A DNA stretch of 64,000 bases, taken from positions 186,001-250,000 of the forward strand of contig NZ_CP047187.1 of the NCBI RefSeq assembly GCF_030408615.1, read 5' to 3'. Under the pieces are notes generated by a model, which was not told where the DNA came from, searched no databases, and saw nothing but the letters and a program-made list of their open reading frames with translations. This document shows, in pieces, positions 52,561 to 60,974 of this stretch. Numbering within the stretch: the stretch's first letter is position 1; every line of letters starts with the position of its first letter. A program made the translations under genes and the position numbers. Source of the DNA: Corynebacterium bovis DSM 20582 = CIP 54.80. GTDB lineage: Bacteria; Actinomycetota; Actinomycetes; Mycobacteriales; Mycobacteriaceae.

Positions 52561-53502
52561 TTAGACCGCCTCCCTGAACAGGTTCTGGACAGCTGACGGT
52601 ATCAGCCCCGGATCGTCGAGTGACCTGCGGTGGAGCCGCGACCAGTCCTCGTTCGGGAAGTAGAGCTGGAGGACACGGAGAAGCGACGCCCCGAAACTCA
52701 TCTCGTCGTCGGCGAACATCGTGAGGTCGGTTTCAGCGGCCTGGCCGACCGCGAAGACGGCGAGCTGGGTGCGCAGGTCGATCTCGAGGAAGCGCTGCCA
52801 CAGTCTGGTCTCAGGGGTCGGGCGCTTCCCCGAGGCGAGGTTGTCGAGGGCCTTCCGGCACACCGGGTGCGACGAGTTGATGAGCACCCTGACCCCGCGC
52901 GAGGCGTGGACCTCCAGGTCGCGGTCGAACTCGATGCGCCACATGGCGCCGTCCGGCCGGATGCCGGCCTCACGGAAGTCGAGGGGGGTCGTCGGGACGG
53001 ATGTACCGGACCCCTCGATGTACACGCGGACGGAGTCCCTCCACAACACACTGCCCGGGCGCGACGGGCTGACCGGGTTGCCCCGGGGATTCGGCGCAGA
53101 CCCGAGTGTGACGACGAGTTCGACGTTGACCGCCCTCGACACCGCCGACCCGTCGATGTCGACGGACACCCGGTTCACGCCGTCCCGGACCGCCTGCGGC
53201 CGACCGGACCCGCGGATGGACGTGGAGGGGCAGCTCCACCGCGCGAAGAGGACGATCGGGGGACGGTCGCCCGAGGGGTCGAACCCGCAGTCACCGAGAA
53301 CACCGTCGAGGTCGACGGTGCAGGTCACGGTGGCTGTGATGTCCGAACCCGGGGGCCAGTTCTCGAGGACGGCGTCGCCGCTCCCGGCGGCACGGACGGT
53401 GGCGGAGGTCGTCCCGGACAGAAACTCGACCGTGAGGTCGTCGACACGGTCTGCGCGCGGCCGCAGGTAGCCGTAACTGAGTGCACGCTTGTTGGCGGTC
53501 AT
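52561..53502 (-). CDS. Unknown defence-operon protein (beta-rich, 313 aa)
   Basis: 313 residues. The first ~190 look beta-rich (many short hydrophobic strands, RPPIVLFARWSCPST, VSVDIDGSAV), the rest alpha/beta (MWRIEFDRDLEVHASRGVRVLINSSHPV, FLEIDLRTQLAVFAVGQAAE). No known catalytic motif recognised. The ATG lies one base after the stop of the large GHKL gene, so co-translation is likely. Perhaps a specificity or structural subunit; that is guesswork. Confidence 0.82.
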   Translation of the reverse strand: MTANKRALSYGYLRPRADRVDDLTVEFLSGTTSATVRAAGSGDAVLENWPPGSDITATVTCTVDLDGVLGDCGFDPSGDRPPIVLFARWSCPSTSIRGSGRPQAVRDGVNRVSVDIDGSAVSRAVNVELVVTLGSAPNPRGNPVSPSRPGSVLWRDSVRVYIEGSGTSVPTTPLDFREAGIRPDGAMWRIEFDRDLEVHASRGVRVLINSSHPVCRKALDNLASGKRPTPETRLWQRFLEIDLRTQLAVFAVGQAAETDLTMFADDEMSFGASLLRVLQLYFPNEDWSRLHRRSLDDPGLIPSAVQNLFREAV

Positions 53503-53503
53503 G

Positions 53504-55453
53504 TCAGGCCGGCTCCCTGTGGGTCGGCGCCACCGGGCGGGCCTCGGGGTTCAGCCCCACGGCGAGGTCGGCCGGGTGTACGACGGTCACGACGGCCGAA
53601 CGGTGCTCCGGGTCGAGGATCACCGGACCCGTCTCCGCGGACGGTGACGGACTGCGGGACACGTCCTGCGCCGTCGATGCGTCGCCGTACACCCAGCCGA
53701 GCAGCTGCGGTGGGTCGGTGAACGAGCTGAGGTCCGTCACCACCGGTCCTTCCGTCGCGACGTAGGGCTCGACGGACACCTCGACCGGGCCCCGCCGGAA
53801 GGGACCGTCGGCGGAGACGACGAAGCTCGCCGTGACCCGGTTCCCGGACGCTGCGAGTCCGGCCAGTTCCAGGGAGATCCGGACACCCGCGGCGTTGTTG
53901 CCCCGGGTCCCACCTCCGGACGACGGCCGGCTGCTCCTGAGGGGTTGCGAGGTCGAGGTCCCCCCGACCCCCATGAGGGCCCCGCCGAGGTCGGCGGCGA
54001 TCTGCCGCGACGCGGAGTCGAACCGCGTCTCGCGGGTGACGTTCTCGTCCTGTCCCCACGTGCGCAGGAGTTCGCGTATGTGGTTGAGGGCGATCCTGAC
54101 GGGGTTCGCCCGGGTGCTCCGCCAGGCCTCCCCGAGGTCGGAGTCGTCCATGCGCTCGTAGTTCCACCCGTCGTGGGCGGTCGGCTCGCTCTTCGCGAAC
54201 TCGCGGTCGACGGAGTTGTCGGCGGCGAAGACGCCGACGAAGGCGCGTCCCTGCGGATCGCTGTACCCACGCTGGTAGTCGACGATCATCCGGGGAGCGC
54301 GCATGAGGGCGAGTGATCCGGTGCGGTCACCGAGGATGCTTCCGGCGGCCGCGGCCTCACCGATTTCACGGACACCCAGTAAACCGATCCGGCGTGAGGG
54401 CCTGTGCGAGCGGACGGTCGTGATGTCCGTGCCACGGTGGAGCGACCACCCCTCGGGAGCGTCCGGGGAGAGTGCCCGGGTCGCGAGGTACGCGGTCACG
54501 TACTCCCTGAGGAGCGGGTCCCGCCGCGGGTCCGGGACGTCGACGGGTTCTCCGCAGCAGGTGACGACGAACGTGAGTGGGTCCTCGTCGTCCGGGGTGT
54601 GGACCATGTGCGGCCACGCCCAGACCGTGAGTGAGCGGGCCATCGCCTCCAGTGTCTTCCGTGGTTCGACCCCGTCGCCCAGGTCCGGGGCGACGACGGC
54701 CACCGTTGTCCCTGTCGCGCGGTCCGCGGTGAAGTGACGGTCCATCCCGAGCCGCGCCGCGACGGTGTCCGCCTCACGGTCCCGGAGTGGTTCGGCGTAC
54801 TTGATCGTCGCGTCCAGGTCGGGGTCCCTGAACTCGGTCTCGACCCCCCACCAGTGCTTCCCGGTGTACCGGCGGTTGTTCTCGTCGAACTTCTCGTCGT
54901 AGGTCACCCCGATGAGACGGTGCTCGCGGGCCCCGTGCTCATTGGTCGTGCGGGTGTAGATCAGGACGGTGTGCGTCCGGCTCGCGCTGTAGAACACCCC
55001 TTTCCCGAAGCCGTACGCGCCGCCCTTCACCTCCTTGGCGCTGTCCCGCCCGACCTCGCGGACGAAGCTGCTGAAGTCGTTGGGTCCGTCGTGGGCGACG
55101 GCCGCGTTCGTCGGTCCCCGGAGACCGTGGGTCCCGGTGTCGGACACGACGAGCAGCGGGACCCGGGGCGCGTCGAGGGCCTCCCTCAGCCCGCGGGGTC
55201 GGCTGAACCCGGTCCCGAAGATGTCCTCGCGGAGGTACTCCGTGGTGGGGCCGTCGAGTTCGTCGTACTCGACGGCGAAGGTGACCCCGTCGTCGGTGCG
55301 TGCGGCGTCGCGCGCGTCCCAGCTGTTCTGGAGGGCTTCACGGATGAAGAGGTCCCAGCGTCCCAGCGACGGCCGTCCGAGAGCCTGGGAGACGACGTTG
55401 GCGTGACTGAGACTCTGCGGTGACGCCGCCTCGCGGTAGTGGTAGAGACTCAC
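53504..55453 (-). CDS. Large MORC-like GHKL ATPase
   Basis: 649 residues. WDLFIREALQNSWDARD (N-box, N43), LVVSDTGTHG (D105, G107) and KGGAYGFGKGVFYSASRT (lid, 143-160) form the ATP site. The lid is the form seen in MORC/paraMORC proteins of restriction systems. A long middle domain with conserved-looking YDEKFDENNRRYTGKHWWG and a C-terminal beta-rich region after residue ~480 follow. GTG start overlaps the stop of the PD-(D/E)XK gene by four bases; a longer open frame upstream is a shadow. Confidence 0.88.
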   Translation of the reverse strand: MSLYHYREAASPQSLSHANVVSQALGRPSLGRWDLFIREALQNSWDARDAARTDDGVTFAVEYDELDGPTTEYLREDIFGTGFSRPRGLREALDAPRVPLLVVSDTGTHGLRGPTNAAVAHDGPNDFSSFVREVGRDSAKEVKGGAYGFGKGVFYSASRTHTVLIYTRTTNEHGAREHRLIGVTYDEKFDENNRRYTGKHWWGVETEFRDPDLDATIKYAEPLRDREADTVAARLGMDRHFTADRATGTTVAVVAPDLGDGVEPRKTLEAMARSLTVWAWPHMVHTPDDEDPLTFVVTCCGEPVDVPDPRRDPLLREYVTAYLATRALSPDAPEGWSLHRGTDITTVRSHRPSRRIGLLGVREIGEAAAAGSILGDRTGSLALMRAPRMIVDYQRGYSDPQGRAFVGVFAADNSVDREFAKSEPTAHDGWNYERMDDSDLGEAWRSTRANPVRIALNHIRELLRTWGQDENVTRETRFDSASRQIAADLGGALMGVGGTSTSQPLRSSRPSSGGGTRGNNAAGVRISLELAGLAASGNRVTASFVVSADGPFRRGPVEVSVEPYVATEGPVVTDLSSFTDPPQLLGWVYGDASTAQDVSRSPSPSAETGPVILDPEHRSAVVTVVHPADLAVGLNPEARPVAPTHREPA

Positions 55454-56457
55454 CGGCGGCCCCCGTGGCTGAGGAGGGTCGGTTCGCGGTACCCGGGCAC
55501 GGTGGCCGGGTCCGTGAGGTCCACGCTGTACCGCACCGTGCCGATCCTCGGGTCGAGGGTCGACGGGTCCACGCGGGGGAAGTCCTCGACGACGGTGTAC
55601 TCGAGGTCGAGGAGGTCGTTGAAGCGGGTGTAGAGCCCGGGCTCGTCGAGACTCTCCACGGGGACGCCCGCCTCGGAGAGCTTCCGGAGGAACACCTCGC
55701 GGTCGAGGCCCTCCGTGGACATGACCTGCGCAGCGAGTTCCGGCACGGAGGCACGGCCGTCCGGGTCCGTCTCGTACCGGCGGACCACGAGGTCGAGCGG
55801 CCGGTCGCCGGCGGGCTCGAGCTGGTGCGCACCGTGGATGTCGATCGCCAGTGTCTCGCGTGCCAGCGTCGCCTTGCACTCCACGGACCGACCGGGGAAC
55901 TCGAAGTCGTGTCTCGTGCCCGCCGGCCCTGTCCACCGGTCGAGGACGGAGACCCCGTCCCGTCGGATGAACGCCAGGAGTGTCTCGAGCTCAAGGACGA
56001 GTCCGACCTGGGCCTCGACGGAGGGGACGCTGTTGTAGGCGGACCTGAACAGGGCCTTCCACGAGGTCAACTCGTTGACGGCTGTCCGGCCCGCGTCGTC
56101 ACCGTTCCGGGCGAGTTTCCCGAGCAGATGGTCGAGAAACGCCCCGAAGGTGAGGAGGAGATCCGGGTCGAGGAGCCGCACGCGGAGCGAGTGGCCGCCC
56201 GCGTCCTCCACCGTGTCGACCTCGACCGCCCTCAGTCCAGTGGTGTTGCCGGAGGTGTCTACCTCGGCCGCCCACGACTCCGCGACCGGGATCAGGAGTC
56301 CCCGCCCGTTCCTGCGGGTCGCGAAGAAGACCACGGTCCCGTTGGGGACGATGATGGAGGAGTCCCGTTTCACCTCCGAGATCCCGGACGACTCGAGGTA
56401 CGCGCTGAGGTCCGACAGGGTCTCGAAACTCAGACCCCGGTCGATGAACTTATTCAC
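55450..56457 (-). CDS. PD-(D/E)XK nuclease-motif protein of the defence operon
   Basis: 335 residues. The nuclease core reads GTRHDFEFPGRSVECKAT (Asp, then E-x-K; about residues 180-197), as in the 'PD-(D/E)XK motif protein' family that accompanies Z1 proteins. It is the likely DNA-cutting subunit. GTG start lying inside the end of the Z1 gene (8-bp overlap). Confidence 0.88.
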   Translation of the reverse strand: MNKFIDRGLSFETLSDLSAYLESSGISEVKRDSSIIVPNGTVVFFATRRNGRGLLIPVAESWAAEVDTSGNTTGLRAVEVDTVEDAGGHSLRVRLLDPDLLLTFGAFLDHLLGKLARNGDDAGRTAVNELTSWKALFRSAYNSVPSVEAQVGLVLELETLLAFIRRDGVSVLDRWTGPAGTRHDFEFPGRSVECKATLARETLAIDIHGAHQLEPAGDRPLDLVVRRYETDPDGRASVPELAAQVMSTEGLDREVFLRKLSEAGVPVESLDEPGLYTRFNDLLDLEYTVVEDFPRVDPSTLDPRIGTVRYSVDLTDPATVPGYREPTLLSHGGRR

Positions 56458-59215
56458 TGTCGTCCTCTCCTGTGAGCTGTGCAGCCTCCACCTCGGCCGC
56501 GGCCTCCGCCTCGATCTCCTCGCGTTCGGCCTCCGTGAGGTCCTCGAGGCTCCGTCCGGAGATGTACTCGACCTCGGCGGTCTCGTCCGCCTTCGGGAGG
56601 AACAGGCCGAGGCCGATCACGTCCTCGACCGCGCCGAGTTTCTGCCGCTGCTTGGTCGGGGCGACCGTGGGGTCCCCGGTCGAGGACCGGCGCGGTTCGG
56701 AGTCCTTCGAGATGGCGTACACCCCCAGGTGGCCGATCCCCCTGCCCGCGAACTCCTCGTGCTGCTCGAGGAGGAAGGCGTCCGAATGCGTCCCCTTGAT
56801 CGCCGCGAGACCCCGGTTCACCTCGGCCCACTGGTCATCGTCGAGCGGCAGGTCGTTGATCCGGTCCTTCGGTCCGACGAGGACGTTGACACTGGCACGG
56901 CCCTTGGGGCTGCTCGCGATCCGACTGCGGTTGATGAGGTTGAGCGGCTCCGGGAGGCCGAGGTCGATCGTGCCGCGGGTGGGGCGGATCTGTCCGAAGA
57001 ACGACACGTTCCACCCGCGGATTCCGTTCCGTCTCGCCTCCGACTCGATGTACCGGACGAGGAGTTCCTTCCGGGAGCTCTTCTCGCTGAAGGTCACGTC
57101 GGACTCGAAGCTGTAGTCGCGGAGGAACTCGACGATGTCCCTCGTCCCGACGCCGCGGAAGACCCTGGTCCCGTTCCGTTCGGTGGACGTCACACCGAGT
57201 TCGTTGAGGCGGGAGACCAGCCGCTTCGTCGCGTCGATGTTGTGCTGGAGCCATTCGCGGTCGTCCTCCCTGAACACGATGGTCTGGACGCGTTGGCCGC
57301 TGAAGCTCATGTGGGCCTTCCGGGCGTTGCGCATCTTCGTCGCACTCGTGACCTGCATCGCGGGGTGCGTTCTCACGCGGGCCTGGAAGGACTGGGGGGT
57401 CAACCCCTCGAACTCGTACCGGGCGATGTCACGCCGCAGGTCCTCCTCGACCGTCGCGAGGTCGTGGTACCAGGTGCTGAGTGAACCCGGCATCCAGATG
57501 CGGACGAGGTCCTCGTAGCCACGGCGGAACCCGAACCAGCGGCCCATCTGCAGCAGGGTGTCGTAGGTCCTGGAGGACCGGGCGAAGTAGCTGCAGACCA
57601 ACCCCTCCAGCGTGAGTCCGCGGGACAGGGTGTTGCCGCCGACGGCGATGACGGTACGGATCTTCGCCTCGTAGTCCAGCCGCTCCTCCGACGTCCCGTT
57701 GTCGATGATCGTCTCGAGGTCCCCGGCGACGTCCGGCAGGCCCTCCCACACCTGGTCGAAGGACAGGGGCTCCCCGTAGTCCGGGTTCAACGGGTTGAGA
57801 CCGGTCTCGGACTCCCACTGGGTCCGGAGAGCGTCACGGAGTCGTCCCGTCCGGATCCCCTCCCTGACGGACCGGATCTCCGCGTCCACCTCGGACGCGA
57901 GGGCCTCGTGGGCGTCGGTCCGTGACGACGTGTGGATGAGCATCGACGAGTGTTTCCCGGCGTCACCGCGGAGCCGGCGGGCCGCGGTGGCGAGGAGGAA
58001 CCACCGGATGGCCTGTGACAACGATTCCGGGACCGCGGGGTTCCAGGCCTCGATGTTCCTGCTCGGCGGGCGGACCTCGTTGAGCTCGTCCTCGGGGATC
58101 TCGCGGATGATGTCGTGGACGTCGTCCGAGATCTCGTCGGGGTCCTCACTGGGCAGGGCGTCGCGGCCGAAGACCTGTTCCGTCCCGAAGTACCCCTCGG
58201 GCATGGGCAGGACGTGGATGAAGTCCTTCGGGTAGAGGTCCTGGGAGTCGTTCGGGTCGATGAGGATGTTGGCGAACGGCGTCGCGGTGTAGGCGATGTA
58301 CGACGTCCGGTTCCTCCGCAGCAGGTCACCGATGAGCCGGTTGATCGCGCTCCTGTCGTTCTTGATCGCGCTTCTGTCGTCCTTGGCCGAGGTCTGGACG
58401 TTGATGCTCGCCTGGTCGGCCTCGTCGTCGATGACGAGGATCGGGCAGCTCAAGGCGCTGTCACCCGCGCCGTCGATCCAGTCGTTGAGTGCCTCCAGCC
58501 GCCGCCGGTTCTTCTTGACGACAGCGAGGAACCTGATGTCCGGGTTGGCCAGCTGTGCAGCGTTCTTCGTCTCCTCGAAGTCCTTCTCGTCGGTCGTGAG
58601 GAGACTCCAGCGGGACTCCGTGGTGTGCATGAGCTGGTCCTCGAGCCGCTTCTGGGTCTGTCGGCGGAGACTCTCGATCGTGCCGGTCAGGACGATGATG
58701 AGCCGGAAACCGGCGTCCGCGGCCTTGGCGATCACGGACATGAAGTTCGTGGTCTTCCCGCTCTGGACGTAGCCGACGACGAGCCCTCGCTGACGGAGCT
58801 CCGGGATGGACGGCATCTGTGCCTCACGCAGGATCTTCGTGCTCGAGTCGTCGATGGACCTGAGCGCGTCCTCCCCGAGGTTCCGCTCGATGATCGTCCG
58901 CAGCGGGGGCCAGAAGATGTCGTTCTCGAGGTCGGGGCCCTCGTACCAACCGTCCACGTAGGCGTCCGTGGGCCTCCGTCTGTTGAGCTCGGTGTGGGGA
59001 CTGGGGCCGTAGGACTTGCTGATGTTGTCCAGGATCATCTCGTAGGCCTCGTGCAGGACGGCGCGGGCGTCGTCCTGGCGCCACACCCGCGCGGTCGCGG
59101 TCGCCTCGTAGGCCTGCGCGGCGCTGAGTCCGTCGCCCCTCATCTTCGTCCGGATGGTGTCCCGGGCCTCGCGGACCCAGTCGAGCCGTTCAGCTTCGGT
59201 GATCTGGTCTGACAA
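56450..59215 (-). CDS. Z1-domain superfamily II helicase-like ATPase
   Basis: 921 residues. Helicase motif I GYVQSGKTTNF (148-158), motif II VIDDEADQASIN, motif III YIAYTATPFAN, and the Z1 hallmark IAVGGNTLSRGLTLEGLVCSYF followed by LLQMGRWFGFRRGY, with arginines for ATP hydrolysis. It presumably translocates or scans DNA using ATP and brings the nuclease to unmodified DNA. TTG start at 59215 chosen because GGAAGGAA sits 6 nt upstream. First gene of the six-gene operon. The acidic C-terminus is Glu/Ala-rich. Confidence 0.92.
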   Translation of the reverse strand: MSDQITEAERLDWVREARDTIRTKMRGDGLSAAQAYEATATARVWRQDDARAVLHEAYEMILDNISKSYGPSPHTELNRRRPTDAYVDGWYEGPDLENDIFWPPLRTIIERNLGEDALRSIDDSSTKILREAQMPSIPELRQRGLVVGYVQSGKTTNFMSVIAKAADAGFRLIIVLTGTIESLRRQTQKRLEDQLMHTTESRWSLLTTDEKDFEETKNAAQLANPDIRFLAVVKKNRRRLEALNDWIDGAGDSALSCPILVIDDEADQASINVQTSAKDDRSAIKNDRSAINRLIGDLLRRNRTSYIAYTATPFANILIDPNDSQDLYPKDFIHVLPMPEGYFGTEQVFGRDALPSEDPDEISDDVHDIIREIPEDELNEVRPPSRNIEAWNPAVPESLSQAIRWFLLATAARRLRGDAGKHSSMLIHTSSRTDAHEALASEVDAEIRSVREGIRTGRLRDALRTQWESETGLNPLNPDYGEPLSFDQVWEGLPDVAGDLETIIDNGTSEERLDYEAKIRTVIAVGGNTLSRGLTLEGLVCSYFARSSRTYDTLLQMGRWFGFRRGYEDLVRIWMPGSLSTWYHDLATVEEDLRRDIARYEFEGLTPQSFQARVRTHPAMQVTSATKMRNARKAHMSFSGQRVQTIVFREDDREWLQHNIDATKRLVSRLNELGVTSTERNGTRVFRGVGTRDIVEFLRDYSFESDVTFSEKSSRKELLVRYIESEARRNGIRGWNVSFFGQIRPTRGTIDLGLPEPLNLINRSRIASSPKGRASVNVLVGPKDRINDLPLDDDQWAEVNRGLAAIKGTHSDAFLLEQHEEFAGRGIGHLGVYAISKDSEPRRSSTGDPTVAPTKQRQKLGAVEDVIGLGLFLPKADETAEVEYISGRSLEDLTEAEREEIEAEAAAEVEAAQLTGEDDSE

Positions 59216-59248
59216 GGGGATTCCTTCCGCGTCGCGACTGGCGTGTAC

Positions 59249-59274
59249 ATCGTAGGCGCAGCGTTACGTAACGC
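59249..59274 (-). promoter_or_regulatory. Promoter with 14-bp perfect palindrome for the defence operon
   Basis: A -10 box TACGAT lies at 59254-59249 on the gene's strand, 34 nt before the TTG. Immediately upstream GCGTTACGTAACGC (59261-59274) is a perfect palindrome placed between -10 and the expected -35. It is a natural operator candidate. The region is AT-richer than average. The rest of the gap to 59583 holds a small hairpin CCCCGA/TCGGGG (59519-59532), which may terminate the lipase gene, and nothing more. Confidence 0.6.
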
Positions 59275-59583
59275 CGTACGTCGATAACAACGTCGGTTTC
59301 CATTTAGACGTTTCACCGGATGATAGCGGGGGTGGGCCGGTTCTGCTGACCGTGCCCTCGCTGTCACGGTCCCGGGGCGGCCGCACCGGTCGTCGTCCCC
59401 TGCACCTCCCCGTCCGTTCCCCCGGGAGTCATTATTCGGCCCAGGGCCCCCGGCCGTGCTCCTCGTGCGGTCGGTCCCCCGCTCCGCTCACCGCGCTCTC
59501 AGAACCCCACCCCCAAGGCCCCGATGTCGGGGTAGCGGCTGTTCAGAACCCCAACCCAACCCCCCGGCCCCCCGGCCGCGGGC

Positions 59584-60522
59584 CTAGAGCCGCGCGGCGA
59601 CCTCGTCGGCAATGAACTGCGACCCGAGGAGGGACGGGTGGCCGATGAGGTTGTAGTGCGGCGTCGTCGTGTCGATGACGCCGGCGACGTACCGCTGGGC
59701 GTCCGGGGCGCAGGAGTCGTGCCCGATGCTGTCGGCCTTGATGTCGATGAACTCGCCGCCGATGGCGTCGGCGGCCTCGCGCTGGTTGGCCTGCACGTAG
59801 TTCTCGACCTGCCCGAGCCACGGGATCGCCACCCCGCCCGGGCGGTCCGGCGCGATGTTCACGGCGCAGTACCACGGGCCGTTGGAGATCTGCGGCATCC
59901 CGGGGATGATGATCCGCACGTTCGGGGCCACCGCGCGCACGCGCCGCGCCGCCTCCTGCATGTCCGCGAGGTACTTCTCCCGGACCTCCTGCGGGTTGAG
60001 GACGTTGACGTCGTCCTTCGCCCCCCACGGGCCGAAGTTGTTGATGCCCACGGGGAACACGACCGTGTCGGTCTGCGGGGTGAGGTCACCGGCGGCGACG
60101 GACGCGTCGATCCGCTCGAGCATCGTGCGGGAGGTCTGCGCGGTGCAGGATCAGTCGCGGATGTCCAGCCCCCGGTCCTTGAGCAGGTACGGCCAGCTGT
60201 CCGGGGCCTGGTAGCACGTCTTGCCGCTGGCGAGCGTGCCCTGCCGCGGGTAGTCCTTGGTGAACTCGTGGAACAGCGGGTTCGGGTCGAGGATCGTCGC
60301 GAGCTGGTTCGGGTTCGCCGCGTAGGAGTCGCCGTAGACGACGACGTGCTGTGCGTGCTCCGGGGCCGGGGCGGCCGGTGCGGCCGGGGCCGGGGCCGGG
60401 GGCTCGGCGTGCGCGGAGGCGGCCGGCGCGGCGGCGCCGAGGGACACGGCCGTCGCGACGGCGAGGAGCGGGGCGGCGACAGCTGCGGCGAGGGTCGTGC
60501 GGGGGGTGGAGAAGAGTGTCAT
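59584..60522 (-). pseudogene. SGNH/GDSL lipase interrupted by an in-frame TGA
   Basis: Two frames in the same phase form one protein of about 312 residues: 60522-60151 (signal peptide, Pro/Ala linker, VVVYGDSYAANPN with the catalytic Ser) and 60123-59584 (FPVGINNFGPWG, then YNLIGHPSLLGSQFIADEV with the Asp/His end). Between them the codon after DIRD is TGA, followed by SCTAQTSRTM, where related lipases have an aromatic residue before SC. One base change, TGG to TGA, explains it. Either a true nonsense mutation or a sequence error; otherwise the gene looks intact. Confidence 0.85.
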
Positions 60523-60974
60523 GGCATCGCTTTCGATCGGTCAGGCGCGGCCTGCGGACGCTGTGTTCCTGCTGTGGTTATGCTGTATCGACGCTGTTCC
60601 ACGGCATCGGGGCGAACCTTAGCGGCTGGTTCTGGCCGGCGTGCTACTCGTGATACCTGTGGTGCGGCTGTGACACTTAGGGGTGATTTCGGGGTTGAGA
60701 AGAAATGACTTCAGTGTTGATTCCGATCATCCGGGTTCCGGTTCCGGGCCGGGGGAGGGGTGGCGACGGGGCCGCCCCGCGGGCCACGCCCCCGCCCCAC
60801 CCGCGTCGCCTGCGCCGCCCGCACCGCCCCCGCCCGCCCCGCCCCGCCCCGCGGGCCACGCCCCGCCCGCCCCGCCCCCGCCCGCCCGGATCATCCGTTC
60901 GGACGGGTCCGCGGCCCGCGACGATCATCCTCCGGTATGTTGTCCGCCCTCCGGCCCGGGGATATAATGAACAG
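60523..60974. promoter_or_regulatory. Divergent region between lipase and esterase genes with a TATAAT promoter
   Basis: Rightward promoter: TTGTCC (60940-60945), 17 bp, then the perfect -10 TATAAT (60963-60968), six bases before the GTG at 60975, so the esterase mRNA is leaderless. GTGATACCTGTGGTG (60650-60664) repeats the motif found upstream of the small secreted protein (5387, 5531). A related CTGTGGT...CTGTATCGAC lies at 60572-60592. The stretch 60740-60890 is simple C-rich sequence. Confidence 0.65.

Noticed and set aside
53504..55453. Hsp90 or histidine kinase for the large GHKL protein
   Set aside because: No dimerisation/His box or Hsp90 middle domain motifs; lid motif GAYGFGKG and the operon partners fit MORC-like ATPases.
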